Shown here: piece after piece, positions 33,714-40,828 of the stretch
Layout: each line of letters begins with the position of its first letter
How positions within the stretch are numbered: the first letter of the stretch is position 1
Source: Bacteroidia bacterium
GTDB taxonomy: Bacteria; Bacteroidota; Bacteroidia; 2-12-FULL-35-15
Direction: 5' to 3'
NCBI GenBank assembly: GCA_016786925.1
Contig: JAEUTU010000057.1
Coordinates: 1 to 64,000 of the forward strand
Length of the DNA stretch: 64,000 nucleotides
Notes under the pieces: model-generated
Database searches by the model: none
Told to the model about the DNA's origin: nothing
The model's input: the letters and a program-made list of their open reading frames with translations, nothing else
Made by a program: the position numbers and the translations under genes

Positions 33714-34991
33714 TTATTTCCCATTCGTTTCAAATTGCTGTTCTATTGGTACTAACGTTCCCAGATCTTTATAAACAGCTTGTTTATCAAAATAATAATA
33801 TGGAGGGATTAGGAGCTCCCATTGAGCATTGTTGTAAGAATATTTTTCATTGAAAAGATCGGGATTGAAATAGAATTTATTGATCAGCTCCTTATTGATG
33901 TAACGTGTTACCGTGTTGGCATGCCACTCAAAGCAATCGGTTATTGTATATGCTTTTTCATACGTTTGTGTCCGGAAAAACTCATTGGTATAGGAATGAA
34001 CCATGGTTTTAAGATACCATTTGTTATTGATGATCTCGTATTCTGCTAAAAGGTGACCTTCAACAAACTCTTGTGTAAACTTTCTGTCAGGCAAAACAAA
34101 GTTGTTGTATTTCGGATAATTATATCCCTTGTTGCGCAATGCTTTCCTTTCAAATTTTATAATTGCAAAAGAATTTTTGTCGATGGTCAGTTTGCCGGAC
34201 TCTCTTCCTTCGGGATCAATACCAGCCGTTGCATAGTTGGTGATACCATGGTTTTCACTCGTAAAATTGAAGCATTTGTAATTGATGATGTAATTGTTTG
34301 CTGAAGCTGATGTATCAAAGCTAAATAAATAAAATTCCAATGCATTGGGATCTAATGAACTGCCTGTGAGATGATAGATCGGGTTTTTATTCATGAGATC
34401 GCTAATATTATCACGATCAAATTGCTCTATAGGGTAATACTTGCTTCTGCGTAATTGTTCTGTGGCAAACGACTCTTTGGCAAGCAACTGATCATTAGAA
34501 GTGCTTAAATTGAACATCACTACTGTTTGCGCTTCTATCAGATTTCTGAATTTACCATTGATCTTTTGGTATTGCCTGTAAAATGAGGGCGATGCATAGC
34601 TTGAATCGGAATAGTTCTTAGGTATGTTTGCCAAAGCTCTTTTTACAATTTCTTTTGCGGTTAAGCCTTCAATTACAATTTCATTTAATGTGGAAGGAGC
34701 ACAAGCAACATAAATGGTATTTATTGTTTTTGCATTAGGGACTATTGTTGTGGACGTTTTACAGCCTACATAGGAGATCTCCAGATGGAGCAAGGATTGA
34801 GATTCCGGAATACTGAAAGTAAATTCCCCTTTTTCATCTGTTGTAGCATATTTCCCTGTTTCAGTAAGTTTTATTGCAGCAAACGCTAATGCCGTAGAAT
34901 CAGTTTTATTCAATAATTTACCCTTGAAATTCTGCCCAAATGTATGAACGTGTATGATCGTTAAGAAAAGGAAGAGTACGGGTGATCTCAT
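33714..34991 (-). CDS. Secreted protein with carboxypeptidase-regulatory-like domain
   Basis: 425 residues. A signal peptide (MRSPVLFLFLTIIHVHTFGQ) is followed by a CarboxypepD_reg-like beta domain (~22-105; GKLLNKTDSTALAFAAIKL, TDEKGEFTFSIPE, ISYVGCKT). A long alpha/beta region follows: EIVKRALANIPKNYSDSSYAS at ~110, then SFYRQYQKINGKFRNLIEAQ. Such proteins resemble the front of TonB-dependent receptors but lack plug and barrel. They are common in Bacteroidota envelopes; the function is unknown. Confidence 0.78.
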   Translation of the reverse strand: MRSPVLFLFLTIIHVHTFGQNFKGKLLNKTDSTALAFAAIKLTETGKYATTDEKGEFTFSIPESQSLLHLEISYVGCKTSTTIVPNAKTINTIYVACAPSTLNEIVIEGLTAKEIVKRALANIPKNYSDSSYASPSFYRQYQKINGKFRNLIEAQTVVMFNLSTSNDQLLAKESFATEQLRRSKYYPIEQFDRDNISDLMNKNPIYHLTGSSLDPNALEFYLFSFDTSASANNYIINYKCFNFTSENHGITNYATAGIDPEGRESGKLTIDKNSFAIIKFERKALRNKGYNYPKYNNFVLPDRKFTQEFVEGHLLAEYEIINNKWYLKTMVHSYTNEFFRTQTYEKAYTITDCFEWHANTVTRYINKELINKFYFNPDLFNEKYSYNNAQWELLIPPYYYFDKQAVYKDLGTLVPIEQQFETNGK

Positions 34992-35047
34992 AGCATATTT
35001 TTGAACGGACGATGTTGGAATTGTAGACCCTGTAAAAGTTGATTTTT

Positions 35048-35746
35048 TTACTTTTCTTTTTTAAATTGTTTTGACATATGTCCAAATGGTTTTGTAACAT
35101 TAAAATACAATTCCGTAATTTTCTTTTTGCCTTTTACCTTTTTTTGACTTTTTGTATCAATAGTAAGTCTATCTGTTGGGCCATTCAGTAATGCTTGACC
35201 TTTGCTTTCTAATCCCAGATCGTTTAGTATTTGATATTCATCATTGACTTTAACGACAACATATGCTGTTTCTATACTATTTCCATCCCCACTTTTGTAT
35301 ATTTCATTTAATAGCCCAAAATACAGATTCGCATATTTTTTTGCAGTTACTTTATCACCTAATTTGTGGTAGCAGACCAACATCTTATAAAGGATTCTTA
35401 AGTTGACCGGGTTGTCGGTAAGTGTACTTTGTCCGATTGGAATTGCTTCTTGAAATTTCTCTTGTTTATATAATTCCATAAATTCATCTTCATTCTTGCC
35501 TTTTCCATAAGGGTTATACTTGTCAAAGTAAACATTTCCATAATAAATAAAACAGAATTCTTTATCGGTAATTGTTGTATCAAGGTCCAGAAATTTTTTG
35601 ATCAACACCGGATAGTAAAAAGTAGAGGTACTGTCTTGAATTTGTGATTTGATCGAATCGAAGTCTATGTTCGATATTTTTTGTCCAAACAAAACGTTTG
35701 TAGTAATGAATACGAATAGTATTAGTGATTTTGCTTTTTTTATCAT
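35048..35746 (-). CDS. Secreted DUF4919-type protein
   Basis: 232 residues from the ATG at 35746 (MIKKAKSLILFVFITTNVLFGQ, a signal peptide); upstream in-frame codons are unlikely to be used. The motif FCFIYYGNVYFDKYNPYGKG is the DUF4919 hallmark, followed by helical hairpins (LRILYKMLVCYHKLGDKVTAKKYA). The C-terminal part is beta-rich (KGKKKITELYFNVTKPF). The family function is unknown. It sits after hairpin copy D, in a series of single genes separated by similar hairpins. Confidence 0.75.
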   Translation of the reverse strand: MIKKAKSLILFVFITTNVLFGQKISNIDFDSIKSQIQDSTSTFYYPVLIKKFLDLDTTITDKEFCFIYYGNVYFDKYNPYGKGKNEDEFMELYKQEKFQEAIPIGQSTLTDNPVNLRILYKMLVCYHKLGDKVTAKKYANLYFGLLNEIYKSGDGNSIETAYVVVKVNDEYQILNDLGLESKGQALLNGPTDRLTIDTKSQKKVKGKKKITELYFNVTKPFGHMSKQFKKEK

Positions 35747-35814
35747 TGTTGTCTTTCTTGTAATGAGAATATTATATAGTACTAAAGATAAAAAATGTAA
35801 AGACATTTAACAAG

Positions 35815-35840
35815 CCTTGTTGCTGATAACACCAACAAGG
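35815..35840. repeat. Intercistronic hairpin, copy D
   Basis: CCTTGTTG (35815-35822) pairs with CAACAAGG (35833-35840). The loop holds TGATAACA, the reverse orientation of the core seen in copies A-C. It lies 8 bp after the stop at 35849. Confidence 0.7.
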
Positions 35841-35848
35841 GTTATAAA

Positions 35849-36241
35849 TTATGAATTAGCTTTTGTCATTCTCCATTCCATGTAGGCCAAAGTACTTACC
35901 AGTACGATCTCTCCAGCGAAATAACAAATGCCTATCAAGGTAAAGGAAGAATAATGAAAAACCATCAATGCCAATGTGAGCGCACAATAGGAGAAATTAG
36001 CCATGCTGATGATCTTTAATCGCTTTTTCCAATGTTGCTCATTAAATAAGAAATAATTCATGGCTGAATACACACAAAATAACAGAGCGATCAAACTCAG
36101 CCAAGGGTAATACATTTCTGGCATGCCGATATACTCATTAAACGACTTTAATACAAAGTATAACAGGAAGGAAGTGGTAAAAGCTCCCAAACTATCGATC
36201 AGGAAAATGTTTTTGGGTTTAGACAGTAGAGTAGGGAGCAT
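35849..36241 (-). CDS. Small four-helix membrane protein
   Basis: 130 residues with four membrane helices: IDSLGAFTTSFLLYFVLKSF, YPWLSLIALLFCVYSAMNYF, ANFSYCALTLALMVFHY and IGICYFAGEIVLVSTLAYM. A short basic cytoplasmic loop (HWKKRLK) separates helices 2 and 3. From general appearance it resembles uncharacterised Bacteroidota membrane proteins; no function is proposed. It is flanked by hairpin copies D and E. Confidence 0.65.
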   Translation of the reverse strand: MLPTLLSKPKNIFLIDSLGAFTTSFLLYFVLKSFNEYIGMPEMYYPWLSLIALLFCVYSAMNYFLFNEQHWKKRLKIISMANFSYCALTLALMVFHYSSFTLIGICYFAGEIVLVSTLAYMEWRMTKANS

Positions 36242-36258
36242 GTTTTGTTTTTATAAAA

Positions 36259-36282
36259 CCTTGTGTGATAACACCAACAAGG
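36259..36282. repeat. Intercistronic hairpin, copy E
   Basis: CCTTGT (36259-36264) pairs with ACAAGG (36277-36282), with an inner GTG / CAC around ATAA. On the minus strand it is followed by TTTTAT, so this copy could terminate transcription after the SRPBCC gene. Confidence 0.7.
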
Positions 36283-36309
36283 GCATAACTGTTTATTGTC
36301 AGAAACAAT

Positions 36310-36768
36310 TTATCCCTCACAGATCTCTTTCAGCTTAGCCAATGCTTTTGGATAAGCATCATTCATATAGTCTTCAAAATCTTCGGCAGTATCCAGATCT
36401 ACTGTAACGGTGGTGGTTCCATTGTTTTCTTCAAAGGTATAGTTTTCACGACCGTTTGCCCATTTTTCTACATCCGGCCCGGTAGTGATCTCTTCCGTAC
36501 CTTTCAAAAGACCATAATGACGGATAGAAACAAAACGGTTAGGAACATTGTCTGCTATTTCTGACACCATGCCACCTTTTTCTCCATGCTCATCCACACC
36601 TACAAAATAGATCTTGCTTCCTTTATTCCAATTGCCTTCATAGCTGGAAGTAGGATTAAACAAAGCTGTCCATTGCTCATAGCTGTTTTTATTGCTTAGT
36701 CCTAACATGGTATCATATACTTTGTTGGCTGGTGCTTTTATAGTTATTTTGAATTGTAGGTGTTTCAT
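36310..36768 (-). CDS. SRPBCC / START-like ligand-binding protein
   Basis: 152 residues with the SRPBCC helix-grip fold of the AHSA1/CalC type: MKHLQFKITIKAPANKVYDT is the first strand and helix, EQWTALFNPTSSYEGNWNKGS follows, then SIRHYGLLKGTEEITTGPDVE and the C-terminal helix MNDAYPKALAKLKEI. These domains bind hydrophobic ligands or modulate chaperones; the ligand is unknown. It starts 37 bp from the inferred left end of the SIR2-HerA cassette. Before that insertion it would have stood about 75 bp from the -7 element at 39843-39850. Confidence 0.8.
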   Translation of the reverse strand: MKHLQFKITIKAPANKVYDTMLGLSNKNSYEQWTALFNPTSSYEGNWNKGSKIYFVGVDEHGEKGGMVSEIADNVPNRFVSIRHYGLLKGTEEITTGPDVEKWANGRENYTFEENNGTTTVTVDLDTAEDFEDYMNDAYPKALAKLKEICEG

Positions 36769-36799
36769 AGGGTTGATTGATTATTCCTTTTTAAAGTTT

Positions 36800-36932
36800 G
36801 GTTAACGGTTTGGCGCTTGGCGAAGAAGCGGATTTCGAAGCACAAAACTGTCTGCCAGCACTAAACTTGATACGAAGCACGAAGCTTCAATTAAGCACTG
36901 AACCCGCTTTTTTGCCAAACGCCTGTTATGCC
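36800..36932 (-). other. attC-like recombination site (59-be)
   Basis: A ~130-bp imperfect dyad. Reading the minus strand: R'' is GGCATAAC (36932-36925) and L'' is GGCGTTTGGC (36923-36914). The opposite arm carries GGCGCTTGGC (36812-36821, plus strand) and the terminal GTTAACC (minus, 36806-36800). The L boxes pair at 9 of 10 positions and the stem continues through AAGCGG. The two arms differ by a few unpaired bases between R and L, like the unpaired central spacer of attC. In the circular cassette the R' box would be G plus TTATGCC, an exact complement of R''. Confidence 0.62.
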
Positions 36933-36944
36933 TTCGTGCTTCTT

Positions 36945-38696
36945 TCACGATTTTGATTGTTTTCTAAGTCCACTTACTGCTGTTGCAATATCCTGTTTCG
37001 AGGTGTCAGCACTCCATTCTTTCCAAAATTTCACTGTTGCACTTTCAGGCTTGATATTGGGTTCATCAATTATAATTCTTGTAGGAAGTAAAGATGCGTC
37101 ACCAACAACCAAAGCTTCTCCAATATCTAGGATGGGAAGTACATCTGTCAGTCCAGATAAATTGTCAGGAAGCAAACGTTTAATTACAGCTTGGTCTTCT
37201 GCATTTGATAATCTCAATGCAATAAAGTTGTTACATTGACTTAGAACGGTTCTATTTACTTCGGCAGGTCTTTGGCTTATTACAGTTAAACTAACTCCGT
37301 ATTTTCTTCCTTCTTTTGCAATTCTTTCAAAACTTTTCAAACCCAATTCAGCGGCTGCATCTTGATTTGTTCTTTCGGGAATATAAAGGTGAGCTTCATC
37401 ACAAAGCAAAGCAATCGGATGTTGGTTTTCCCTAATTGTCCATTGTTGAACAGTAAAAACAAGCCTTGCGACTAAACCAATAACTAATGGAAGTACGTCA
37501 GAGGGGACTTCTGAAAAATCAATAATTTTCACACCAGCTTTCTTTGGATTAGATGTTGTTCCCAACATTAATCTCTCACAAAGTTTATTCAACCAATTAA
37601 TGTCTAATTCGTCTTCAGAAATTTGAAAAAGGAAACCAAGTCGTTTGTCTTGCTTTTTAGCTTCAAGTCTTTGTACGAACCTTGTTAGTTTCGCAAAGAA
37701 AGGACCTTGCTTTTCTGTTCCTGCCCTTGCACCTTCTACCATTTGTTCGTCTAATTCTGCAAGTTCATTTAGAATATTATCAATTTTGTATGGGATTGGA
37801 CTATCTATTGTGATGCTACTTTTGAAAGTTGTATCTCCAATTTCATCCAAATATTTCATTTTTTCTGCAAACACTGTTTTAGAAAACAGCATAGCCTGAT
37901 TTGGTGCGTTGCTATCACTTCTATCCAGAAGCATCGCAAGCATTTCTTCATAAGTAAGAAGCCAATAAGGCAACATTAAAACATCATTCTCTAAATTTCC
38001 AGTCTTTCCTAAATCAGAAGGATTTGCAACACGTAAGTGTTGCAAACCGTCCATTTTAAATTCTTTTCCGCTATATTCTCCATGAATGTCAAAAAGTATG
38101 CAGTTTGCCATTGGAAGCTGTGCAATTTGCTCTATTAGTTTTGCAACACACCATGATTTTCCTGAACCTGTACTTCCAACTATTACAGCGTGACGTTGAA
38201 ACAATTTATCACCGTCTAAAAATGCTTGTGCTTGTTCGTCAATTGAATATTTCCCAACTGTCAACGGTATTTTGTAGTTTTCTTGACTTGAAATTGTTGT
38301 CATAAACTTAGTAATGTTTTCGCCATCTATTGGGAAACATTGAGCTTCAATTTCAGGGACAGTATCAAGATTTCGTTTAAATACGTTTTCTTTTAGTCCA
38401 TGCCTGTCAAGTAAAGTGCCAATAAGATTTACTTTAAGAATGTTCTCCGTAAAAAGAAATCCACTTAACCCTAAATCACTTTCAACGGGATTTTCTTCAT
38501 CTGATGCCTTTCGAGTTATTCTGTTTATCAACCCAATTAAATGCTGTCCAGCTTTTGCGCTTCTAATAGCTACGAGTTGGTTTACATGAAGTTTTCTTAG
38601 TTTCTCTAACTCTTGAACTTTGATAATTACTGTTGCAGTATCAACACTGAAAACTGTTCCGATTGCCTGACTGTCGTCAAAATTAAATATTGCCAT
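36945..38696 (-). CDS. HerA-type FtsK/HerA ATPase of a SIR2-HerA defence pair
   Basis: 583 residues. A HAS-barrel-like N-terminal domain (~1-140; AIGTVFSVDTATVIIKV, GLINRITRKAS) is followed by a RecA-type ATPase with Walker A GSTGSGKS (174-181) and Walker B ALLCDEAH (429-436). Sensor and arginine-finger region: SQRPAEVNRTVLSQCNNFIA. HerA forms hexamers; in SIR2-HerA systems it assembles with SIR2 and is needed for NAD-depleting or nuclease defence against phage. It starts 1 nt after the sir2 stop (TAA-A-ATG) and is the last gene before attC. No nurA gene is present, which argues against the DNA-repair HerA-NurA role. Confidence 0.9.
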   Translation of the reverse strand: MAIFNFDDSQAIGTVFSVDTATVIIKVQELEKLRKLHVNQLVAIRSAKAGQHLIGLINRITRKASDEENPVESDLGLSGFLFTENILKVNLIGTLLDRHGLKENVFKRNLDTVPEIEAQCFPIDGENITKFMTTISSQENYKIPLTVGKYSIDEQAQAFLDGDKLFQRHAVIVGSTGSGKSWCVAKLIEQIAQLPMANCILFDIHGEYSGKEFKMDGLQHLRVANPSDLGKTGNLENDVLMLPYWLLTYEEMLAMLLDRSDSNAPNQAMLFSKTVFAEKMKYLDEIGDTTFKSSITIDSPIPYKIDNILNELAELDEQMVEGARAGTEKQGPFFAKLTRFVQRLEAKKQDKRLGFLFQISEDELDINWLNKLCERLMLGTTSNPKKAGVKIIDFSEVPSDVLPLVIGLVARLVFTVQQWTIRENQHPIALLCDEAHLYIPERTNQDAAAELGLKSFERIAKEGRKYGVSLTVISQRPAEVNRTVLSQCNNFIALRLSNAEDQAVIKRLLPDNLSGLTDVLPILDIGEALVVGDASLLPTRIIIDEPNIKPESATVKFWKEWSADTSKQDIATAVSGLRKQSKS

Positions 38697-38697
38697 T

Positions 38698-39726
38698 TTA
38701 GTTTTTTATTAGTTTGAGGTATTCAGAAAGTGCCCAATAATTAACATCAGGTATAATTAATTCTCCAGTAAATGAAGATGAGTAAACCCGAGTATCTTTT
38801 CCGTTGGCTTCTTCAATCAAAATGTATTGTTTACAGCCTGCATCGATTATTGATTGCATTGTCTTCGGTGTTAGCTCTTTTGTTATTACAATTATTGGTT
38901 TGCCACTTTTAATTTGGGCTATTAATTTGGGTTGGACATGAATGTCATTAAAGCCGTAACCAATGCAGAGAAAAGAAGTAGCCTTTTCAATTTCATTATC
39001 AGCTTCGGTAAAAATTGTTCTGAAAGGCTCCAATTGTGTTTCATAATATTTGGAAAGCCCAGGTGTTACAATTAATGGCTTATGATTTACAGGAATAGTT
39101 GACCGATAAGGTAATTGCCTGTCCGTTTCTTCATGAGACTTAAACCAATCCAAAGAACCATGAACCTTCCAGATATTCACTTGTCCTTTGAAACCACTTA
39201 ATTTTGTTAAGTCTTGTTGATGTATGCTTTTGGAAAAATGTCCAACAAAATTTTGAGAAAACCCAGTACAGATAAAAGCATTAGAAAAACTTGCTGCATA
39301 TTCTGCAAGTCTGTCGTAATTAGTTGTAACAATTGATACTTTTCTTTGTGCGGCTTTTAAAAGATGAGTTGTCAATTCTGCTAATGGAAAATCCAACTTT
39401 CCTTCCAATAAATTTTCAAACGCTTCAATGTCATGTTTGTTTACAAGTGTCCAAGTTTCAAAAATCACTTTTTCTAATACTGTTGGTCTTAATTGTATTT
39501 TAAGTAACGTTGTTTCTAAGTCGTTAACCTTGTCGAGTGTTGATTTGAACTCTTCAAATTGGGCAATGTCGTCAGGTTCTGAAAATGTTATGTTGTTTTT
39601 TAAATGCTCTCCAAGTGTCCACATAGAAGGAAGTCGAAATGGAACAGATGCTCCACTTCCGAGAATTATTAATGGAACTCGATTTGTCCAATCTTGTATC
39701 AGTTTTAGTAAAGCATCAATTTCCAT
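38698..39726 (-). CDS. SIR2-family NADase effector of a SIR2-HerA defence pair
   Basis: 342 residues with a SIR2 Rossmann domain. Motifs: ILGSGASVPFRLPSMWTL (21-38, NAD loop), VTTNYDRL with Asn136, VNIWKVHGSLDWF with the catalytic-position His189, and CIGYGFNDIHV with Asp261 (nucleotide ribose region). The zinc-ribbon of deacetylase sirtuins is absent, as in defence NADases. Upon phage infection such proteins deplete NAD+ and abort infection; this is family knowledge, not shown here. It is the first gene of the inferred cassette and lacks a recognisable -7 element inside the cassette leader. Confidence 0.9.
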   Translation of the reverse strand: MEIDALLKLIQDWTNRVPLIILGSGASVPFRLPSMWTLGEHLKNNITFSEPDDIAQFEEFKSTLDKVNDLETTLLKIQLRPTVLEKVIFETWTLVNKHDIEAFENLLEGKLDFPLAELTTHLLKAAQRKVSIVTTNYDRLAEYAASFSNAFICTGFSQNFVGHFSKSIHQQDLTKLSGFKGQVNIWKVHGSLDWFKSHEETDRQLPYRSTIPVNHKPLIVTPGLSKYYETQLEPFRTIFTEADNEIEKATSFLCIGYGFNDIHVQPKLIAQIKSGKPIIVITKELTPKTMQSIIDAGCKQYILIEEANGKDTRVYSSSFTGELIIPDVNYWALSEYLKLIKN

Positions 39727-39842
39727 TCTTGTCGTTTTGTTTTTGTCGGTGGTGTCTTTTTAGCATGAGGCATAACTAGCGGATAAGCGTTATTTTATTT
39801 CGCCTATCTCACTATAAATGGAGTGCAAAGCGAATGTTCTCA

Positions 39843-39850
39843 CAAATTTA
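39843..39850 (-). promoter_or_regulatory. Resident -7 element reading into the SIR2-HerA cassette
   Basis: Minus-strand TAAATTTG matches TAnnTTTG. It lies outside the inferred cassette (68 bp from its end) and 117 bp upstream of the sir2 ATG. Before insertion it would have faced the SRPBCC gene at 36310-36768. There is no clear -33 TTG. Confidence 0.42.
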
Positions 39851-39912
39851 ACCTATTTCCTTCCTTTATTTTTTTAGTGTTAATAAGATTTGGAAAATGT
39901 AAATACTTTAAT

Positions 39913-40809
39913 TTATAGTTTGTTTATACTCTTATTTTCATCCGCTTCCGGTTCCTCTTTTTCGGCTTTGTTTGGGCGGCTCTTTCCTAATATATAACCT
40001 GCTATACCACTCAATATAGCTGCTAACTCACGGCCTTCTAAGATCTTTAAAATGCCAAACAGAATAATGCTAATGATCAATACAAATAGGGTAATGAATT
40101 GCAAACCGGTATCGCTAAAAAAGTAACGGGCAATGTTCTTTTGTGAACGGAATACCACCGCTACAAATACCAATAACAATCCGCCCAGCAAGCATGCAAA
40201 TCCAATGCTTATTGTTTTTCTGAATTCCTGGTCTTTGTACTCCGGTGCTAAGGAGGTATCTATCTGTTCCTGGCAAGTGGCATAATCTTTTTTTACAATG
40301 TTCAAATTTGCTTTTAAGGCATTGTATTCGGCTTGGCGCGCCAACTCTTTGTTCATACAGGTTTTTAATTGTTCTTTTACCTCTTTCAGCTTTTCAAGGG
40401 AGGTCATATTGGTTCCATAAATATCAATATTGCATGCCGGGAAATACACATCAATGCTGGCTTCGTTGAGCTTGTTCTTTTTGGCATCGTCCACCACACG
40501 GTCCAGTTCAGCTGTTTTGTTATTAATGGCTTCAATGTTACGTTGCACATCGGAATAATAACTCAACTCTTCCTGAATAAGCGTAATGGCATTTTGTTTT
40601 AACTGTAAATAGCTTCTCAGTTTCCTGAAATTGGTCAGATCATCGTTAGTAGCAAAGGTGCTTTTGAAATCGGAATGAAGGGTATCCTTTTTAAAATCAT
40701 CAATGTTATTAAGGTCGTTACCCGTTTGTGCAGGATTGTTGATCTCTACACCGGCCATGGCTGTAAAGCCAATTAAGAGGAGTGAAAGGGATAAGAATGC
40801 TTTTTTCAT
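39913..40809 (-). CDS. Coiled-coil membrane protein of an unrecognised three-gene cluster
   Basis: 298 residues: signal peptide (MKKAFLSLSLLLIGFTAMA), a long periplasmic coiled coil (~55-195, LRSYLQLKQNAITLIQEELS and so on) with two cysteines (FPACNIDI, QLKTCMNKE), then two membrane helices (SIGFACLLGGLLLVFVAVVF, LQFITLFVLIISIILFGIL), a small glycine-rich hydrophobic segment (AAILSGIAGYILGKS) and a charged tail. No family is recognised. Its start lies 19 bp after the barrel-like gene upstream. The ~60 bp downstream to the -7 element hold nothing visible. Confidence 0.65.
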   Translation of the reverse strand: MKKAFLSLSLLLIGFTAMAGVEINNPAQTGNDLNNIDDFKKDTLHSDFKSTFATNDDLTNFRKLRSYLQLKQNAITLIQEELSYYSDVQRNIEAINNKTAELDRVVDDAKKNKLNEASIDVYFPACNIDIYGTNMTSLEKLKEVKEQLKTCMNKELARQAEYNALKANLNIVKKDYATCQEQIDTSLAPEYKDQEFRKTISIGFACLLGGLLLVFVAVVFRSQKNIARYFFSDTGLQFITLFVLIISIILFGILKILEGRELAAILSGIAGYILGKSRPNKAEKEEPEADENKSINKL

Positions 40810-40828
40810 AGAAATGGGTTTAGAGGGA

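Larger units (their letters stand above)
36806..39775 (-). mobile_element. Inferred integron gene cassette carrying sir2-herA
   Basis: The 2970-bp segment begins on the minus strand with TTATGCC (after the G of GTTATGCC, 39776-39769), carries sir2 and herA as its only genes, and ends in an attC-like dyad whose outer box is GGCATAAC (36932-36925). The first and last boxes are perfectly complementary, as expected if cassette excision re-forms one attC. Genes read toward attC, the 5' leader is short (49 nt), and the attC starts 13 nt after the herA stop. No integrase, attI or second attC is seen, so it may be a solitary cassette inserted at a secondary target. It is larger than most cassettes. 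Confidence 0.6.

Noticed and set aside
36800-36932. Reading the dyad at the cassette end as an ordinary terminator or as an insertion-sequence end
   Set aside because: The spacing between arms (over 50 bp unpaired) and lack of a T-run do not fit a terminator. There is no transposase or matching terminal repeat at the other end, whereas the complementary 8-bp boxes fit attC.
36945-38696. HerA as part of a HerA-NurA DNA-repair pair
   Set aside because: No nurA gene is near, and the partner is a SIR2 protein one nucleotide upstream, which fits a defence pair.
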